A stretch of DNA of 64,000 nt from Blumeriella jaapii (lineage: Eukaryota; Ascomycota; Leotiomycetes; Helotiales; Drepanopezizaceae): NCBI GenBank assembly GCA_009599575.1, contig VWND01000012.1, positions 62,001-126,000 of the forward strand, written 5' to 3'. Below, one piece after another: positions 59,150-64,000 of this stretch. Below the pieces are notes generated by a model, which saw nothing but the letters and a program-made list of their open reading frames with translations, was not told where the DNA came from and did not search any database. The translations under genes were made by a program, and so were the position numbers. Position 1 is the stretch's first letter; each line of letters opens with the position of its first letter.

Positions 59150-60350
59150 CAAGTTAATCGACCTTTTATAACGAAAACAATATATCGGCTTTTACGAAAA
59201 AAAAGGTTTTTTTATACGACTTAAAATCGTAGATTTTTTAATTGGAAGCGTATAAATTTCACCGATCAGGAATTTTTCTTTTCGATTACACCGACTCTGA
59301 CTTTTTACTTCGCTTTTTTATTAATAAACGATTATAAAAACAGTTTTTTTACTAGTTTATCGATCAAAAAAAACAAAAAGCGCTAAATAAATTACGATCG
59401 AAAAATGCGCCGAATATAATAGCATAACCGAGGCAGAAAAAGCCGCCGTTACGATTAATAATTTTTTCGACAAACCTCGATTAGCTAATTTGATTTTCGA
59501 CGATTTGAAAAATAAAATCGATTATCTTTCGAAAAATTATTTAAAAAAACTTAAAAAATGGCAGAAATACGTTATTATTTATTAAAAATTGCTCGACTAG
59601 GTTTTTTTAATTATAAAAACCAGTTTGATAAATTTTGTAATTGCTTAATCGGAAATTAACGTTATTAATAATAAAAAAGCGTACGCCATTTTTCATACTG
59701 ATTTGCAAAAAAATTCGTTAATAAATAAAAGTGTGCGGAAGGTTAAAAATTCATATTATAAAAGAAAGCAGAAATTATTTTAAACATTCGTTCGTATTTT
59801 AAAAAAGAATATTGTTTTTGCATATTTTTTCGTAATTAGCTTCGTTAAATCTGATTATAGAAATATTTTTCGCAAAGCGTACAGCAGAAAGATAAATATA
59901 ACCGAATAAGTAAAAAAATAGCAGACCGTTTATAAAGCAGCTGTCGAATATAAGATTTCTAATATAAATGGCCGCTACGCTGCTATCGATTTTTTCGACG
60001 CAATTATCGTATATATTAATCTATAATAGACGAACGGCAAGAAAATTAAGTATTTGAAAAACGAATTTGCCGGCCTTTTTATAAAAAAAATTTTAATCGA
60101 ATTAAGCTTTATAATCTTTTCTTTTGAAAACAACCGAGGATTCGATAATTCAGGCCGAAAGATCGGAGTTTTCGCTATTTTCTTTTTTCGATTCTAAAAA
60201 CAACGATACTTCGAAAAGTCGTAGAAAAAAAAAAAAGGAAAAAGTAAAAAAAAAAAAAAAAAAAGGGTATAATTACTTATGCGACACTTTTAAAAAACGC
60301 TATTTCTATTTTTTAATCGATTGTAAAAAGCTTTTTTATACGCAATAAAT
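59150..60350 (+). pseudogene. CopB gag, degraded
   Basis: Broken frame consistent with a copia gag. Its C-terminal frame 60124-60348 has an acidic/Ser stretch, a Lys-rich run encoded by an A tract (60225-60265), then YNYLCDTFKKRYFYFLIDC at 60267-60330, which looks like a decayed CxxC...HxxxxC knuckle. N-terminal limits cannot be set. Confidence 0.6.
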
Positions 60351-60409
60351 AATCGTCGTGAAAAAAAAAAACTTTTTTTAATTTTTTAGATAAGCAAAAA
60401 ATCGCTGAA

Positions 60410-60960
60410 ATGCGAAAAAAGCTGTTTTTTAATTATAAAAAAGTCTTAAAAGTTCTGAATAAAAAAAGTATTCAAATAGTCGTAATTAACAAAATCTTTG
60501 AAATCCTAATAATTAAGCCAAAACAAACTCTAAAATTAATTTTCAAAAACGATCAGAAAAAATCTTTTACCGCAACTTTCTGTTTTTCTTGCTTTGATGC
60601 GATTAAAAAGCATTTCGGAATCAACGTTTTAACTTTAAAGCCTGATTAATATTACTTTTTGAATAAAAATACTTTTTTTAATAACTGTTCTGAAATTTAT
60701 TTAATAAACGACAAAAACTTTTTTATCGAAGGATTTTACAAAAAAATTAATAATTTTATTAACAGCGTTTATATAGGTATACAAAGTCTTTCAATCGTCG
60801 GAAAAAAAAGTCGTTTAATAAAAAAGGTCTTTCGCAAGAAAAATAAAAAGCTTTGGAATATAATTTTTAATAACGTAGCGTTTGTTTCAAATTTTATTAT
60901 TAATATTATTTCCGCTAGTCTTTTGGCTAAAAAAGGTTATTAGTTCCAAAGGTTAAATAA
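60410..60960 (+). pseudogene. CopB protease
   Basis: Frame 60659-60943 reads NNCSEIYLINDKNFFIEGFYKK...SLSIVGKKS...IIFNNVAFVSNFIINIISASLLAKKGY. This matches copia proteases (DxGxSxHICNDxxxF ... GxGT ... LxNVxYVPxFxTNLVSxSLLxKxGY); the catalytic DSG is changed. The frame 60410-60649 just upstream is the gag-protease junction. Confidence 0.82.
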
Positions 60961-61069
60961 TACTTTTCGTTTTAAAAATCCTGAAAACTTTATTTTAAAA
61001 CGTTAATATTAAACGATCGCCGATTTTTGTATATTTAAATATATTAAAATTAATTGCTTTTTTTATTTG

Positions 61070-62180
61070 CATTTTCCACGTAATAATTTAAACTTTTAAA
61101 ACGTAATTCGCTCGGTTTAATAATTTATATAACTTCGAAACGTTATACGCGTTATAAATTTAAAAAAAGCAGCGTGTTTACGTACGATCGAAATAACGAT
61201 ACGCGCTTATAACATTTTCGTTCGGACTATTTGAATAAAAACGCGCTCGAAAAACTGGTCGAAAATACTCGTGGAATAAAAATCAAAAGCTTAATTAAAA
61301 TAAAATGCGAAAAATATACTGTTACGCATTTAAAACAAATCATTTCAAAAGCAACATCAGAAAACAAATTTCTTAAGCTTTTTTTTCGGATCGGCTAAGA
61401 TTTTTACGATTATTTTAAAAGTCGTAAAAAAGCTTATAACGGCTCGACGTGAATGTTTTTAATAAAAAACGAATATAATGGAAAAATTTAAGTTTTCGTT
61501 ACCAAAACGAAAAGTATAAAAATCGTTCTGAACCGTTTTTAAACGTTCGACGCATAAATAAAACGCTAATATAACTTTTTTATTTGCAAAATTCGATAAA
61601 ATAACGAATCGTTAGTAATTTTAAAATAAAAAAATATTATTTCGAAATATTAAAAATAAGCGAAACGCGAAAGTATCGATTTGAAATTAATTTTATTTTA
61701 CGTGTATTAATCAAACGGCTCGATCGAACGAGCAGAAAGAAAAGTAATTAAACGTTCGATAAAAATAAAAATTAAAGCGGGTTTTTCAATCTTTTTTTAA
61801 TCCGAAACGATAAAAGCAGCAGCGCATTTGTATAATATATCGCCGCTTGCGAAAAGACAATTTAAATTTTTAAATAAAGTTTTGCACAGCTGATTTAAGC
61901 AATACTTTCGATATTACGACTTTGCTATTATAAAAGCGCGTACGGCCGATTTTAAACTAAACTGGAGCAAAGTTTATGCGTACGAAGCTCGTGCGTATTT
62001 AATAATAAAAGATCGGAAAGTTATAAAATATAAAAAAAAATTTAAGATTTTTCCGAGGAAATATATCGGATATTTAATTAAATATAGCGCTTTTAATATT
62101 TACAAAATTTGAGTGCTTTAGCTGATGCGTATAATTACGAGCCGAAACGTAATATTTAACGAATCCAAGTTTTATTTTTC
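61070..62180 (+). pseudogene. CopB integrase
   Basis: Pre-integrase/integrase pieces: NALEKLVENTRGIKIKSLIKIKCEKYTVTHLKQIISK near 61240-61345, a Gly/Ser-Ile-Glu-Arg-Ala block SNGSIERAERKVIKRS near 61710-61755 (family QNGVxERxxRTI, catalytic Glu kept), AAAHLYNISPLAKRQFKF near 61810-61870, EARAYLIIKDRKVIKYKKKFKIFPRKYIGYLIKYSAFNIYKI near 61985-62110 (family KxxPRAxxGYLVGYxxxNIYRIW) and SRNVIFNESKFYF near 62140. Confidence 0.83.
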
Positions 62181-63150
62181 GAAGGCTGAAAGTTCAAGTT
62201 TTATAACTAAACTAAAACTTTAAAAAACCGTGGAATTTATCGAAAACGCGGAAAACGAAAAAGCTTAAAACGCTGAGTATTAAATATTAACGGGCGGTTT
62301 TAATAGCGGCGCAAACTAGCAAAACTCGATATGCTAAAAAAAAAATAATACAAAGAAAAAGCTATTATTACAAAACGAGCAACTTTTAGATTTTACAAAA
62401 GAAAATGGAAATCTTTTTCTATCGGAGCCGCTATCAGAACCAGAACCGATTTCAGGCCTTTTTGATAAACTTTCAAAGCTTACGATGGAAAAAAAAGATA
62501 TTTTAATATTAATGGATTTAAATATCTCAAAAGATAAAGCTAAATCCTCGGAAATAAAAGATTTAATAAAAGTCGAAATAATCGAGCCTTTTTTTACGGT
62601 CGATTTAAACGTCCAAAGCTCGGGAATAATAGTTTTTTATAAAAGCTTTTTCGATAAAACTATTACCGACCAGTTTTAATTTTCAAAACTAATTATCAGT
62701 CGGAAATATGCAAAGCATATTCGAAACATTTTAATCGACGCGATAAAAGCGTTAAAAAATCATGGAAATTTAAAAAAAAGTAACAAATTAGCAAAGCTTA
62801 TTATTGCAAAACAGGATAAAACAGAGCAAAGCTTTAGAAAATTTTTCGGCGCGAATATAAAAATAGCTTTATACAAGGGAACGCGTAATTCAACCTTTTA
62901 AATTATAATTAAAAGCTATCGCTCGGCAGATTAAACGCTAAATCGATTAAAAATAAAGCAGCCATTTAAACGCTTGCTTTTGGAAGCTTTTTTAAAACTG
63001 ACTACTAAAAAGAAGGTATTATTCAAAAGAAATAAAAAAAACAAATCGAAGCTTCCGATAAGCGATAAAAAACAGCTGATTTCAGAAATTATTAAACGAA
63101 ATCGTACAAATTCCATTTTATATTAACCGGATAAACCGGAAATATATGCT
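62181..63150 (+). other. CopB linker between integrase and reverse transcriptase
   Basis: About 970 bp of low-similarity linker. One frame (62485-62679) is acidic/Lys-rich; a LLLEAFLKLTTKKK-like basic part is near 62970. No domain recognised. Confidence 0.55.
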
Positions 63151-64000
63151 ACGATATGCGAAATTTTTCAATTAGTAGTTTTATTTACTAAACAACAGAT
63201 CGACGAATTCGTTTATACGTTTTGAATAAACGAGCCGATTTAAATAAATAAAAAAGACTTTTAGGCTGTTTACGTAATAATAGCGGCTTCGATAAAAAAA
63301 AAATCGATAAAAAACATTTAACTTTTCGATTAAAAACAATATCGAAACAACTTTCCGAAGGTTCTAAAAAACTGAAACGAATTAAAAAACCATTAAATAA
63401 AAAAGCAGTTTAAAAAAAAAGCAAAAACCGAAATTAAAAACTTAAAAACCAAAAAATACTGGAAGATTATCAAAAAAAATAAAACTATAAAACTTATTTT
63501 ATTCAAATGGATTTTTATATACAAAATAAATAATTTAAGCGAATTGCAGCGGTGCAAATCGAAACTAATCGTGAAAAAAGATTTTTAAAACGAAGCTTTA
63601 ATTTTTTTTATATACGCAGCTATATTCGCAGCCCGTTTTTTCCGAACGGTTATAGCGCTAGCGGCTTATTTCGATCTGGAAATTAAGCAATTCGATATAA
63701 TTAATATATTCGTTAATATAAAACGAAACTTTAAAAATAAACTAATTACGTGCTATCTGCTTAATAAATTTAAATAACCAGGTATAATAATACAGCTAAA
63801 CCGAGTTTTATATAAATTAAAAAACTTTCCAGCTTTATAATACGGCGAATTTGCTAATATTTTAAAAAAGTTGAAACTCGAATTAATAGGCGAAAAGCCT
63901 TATATATTCGCCAACGAAATGCGGAACGTATACGTAGCGTTTTACGTCGACGATATTTAAATTTTATATTACGCCTTTTATTTATTAAAAACCGACGAAA
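63151..64000 (+). pseudogene. CopB reverse transcriptase, cut by window end
   Basis: Copia RT. ITTLKNKKYWKIIKK-like text near 63455 (family NNTWxLVxxP), LFKWIFIYKI near 63495 (family xxKWVFxxKx), NEALIFFIYAAIFAARFFRTVIALAAYFDLEIKQFDIINIFVNI near 63590-63720 (family ARFxAxRxLLALAAxxxLxxxQxDVxxAFLxG), RVLYKLKNFPAL-stop-YGEF near 63803-63850 (family YGLKQSPxxWYxEF), and catalytic YVDD intact at 63943-63954, followed by ATT and a TAA. The rest is outside the window. Confidence 0.87.

Larger units (their letters stand above)
58900..64000 (+). mobile_element. CopB: Ty1/copia retrotransposon, 3' end beyond the window
   Basis: Plus-strand copia element of a different family from CopA, with gag (about 59150-60350), protease (60655-60945), integrase (61070-62180), linker and reverse transcriptase (63150 to the window end). 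It sits in the RT of GyB copy 4. RIP decay is strong. Confidence 0.85.

Overview
The window is a gene-poor, very AT-rich block of what is almost certainly a filamentous ascomycete (Pezizomycotina) genome. I see no host gene, tRNA or rRNA. Nearly all of it can be assigned to transposable elements stacked inside one another and degraded by repeat-induced point mutation (RIP). Evidence for RIP: paralogous copies differ almost only by C/T and G/A transitions, stops fall where the protein families have Trp or Gln, catalytic Asp/Glu codons have become Asn/Lys codons, and CpG remains common (so this is not ordinary CpG deamination). Names below are local labels. Protein assignments come from reading translations by eye across frameshifts and stops, so internal domain borders are approximate; element termini are much firmer.

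Layout. CopA (Ty1/copia, + strand): gag 1-1316, interrupted, then 17397-21165, interrupted, then 23306-23541 with its 3' LTR. GyA (Ty3/gypsy-type, 11.27 kb, 267-bp LTRs): copy 1 at 2650-13919 (- strand, complete), copy 2 at 23542-34498 (- strand, left end presumably upstream of the window), copy 3 at 34499-43035 (+ strand, 3' half). GyB (chromodomain gypsy): 43036-44111, an inverted end at 44112-47141, and two head-to-tail copies at 47143-58610. GyC (chromovirus, 174-bp LTRs, 5-bp target duplication CGAAT): complete at 51574-57554, inside GyB. CopB (a different Ty1/copia, + strand): about 58611 to beyond 64000.

The most unusual component is a family of five non-coding elements, here called TAP (TA-flanked palindromic) elements, about 2.1-2.7 kb each: TAP1 1317-17394 (with nested inserts), TAP2 2188-16119 (inside TAP1, itself split by GyA copy 1), TAP3 21168-23303 (inverted), TAP4 35790-38380 and TAP5 44120-46816 (inverted). 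Each starts CCGTACGGCTTATC, ends GGGGCGCCTAAG-like on the opposite side, and is flanked by TA on both sides in 5/5 copies. From left to right each has: an array of short palindromes (ACCGATTATAATCGGT type); an AT-rich spacer; a pyrimidine-strand arm of (AYY)n plus TTCGCTGC units; a central CGGCTGTT 8-mer array; a purine-strand arm that mirrors the first; a second spacer; and a right end related to the left end as a subterminal inverted repeat. Two sites were reconstructed as TA duplications: one restores a zinc-knuckle reading frame in CopA gag, the other matches two paralogous empty sites in GyA.

Insertion order from oldest to youngest: GyB > GyA copy 3 > GyA copy 2 > CopA > TAP1 > TAP2 > GyA copy 1, a seven-level nest whose left flanks should lie upstream of base 1. 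GyA also carries a roughly 1,000-codon degraded reading frame between integrase and the 3' LTR, present in all three copies, whose function I do not recognise.
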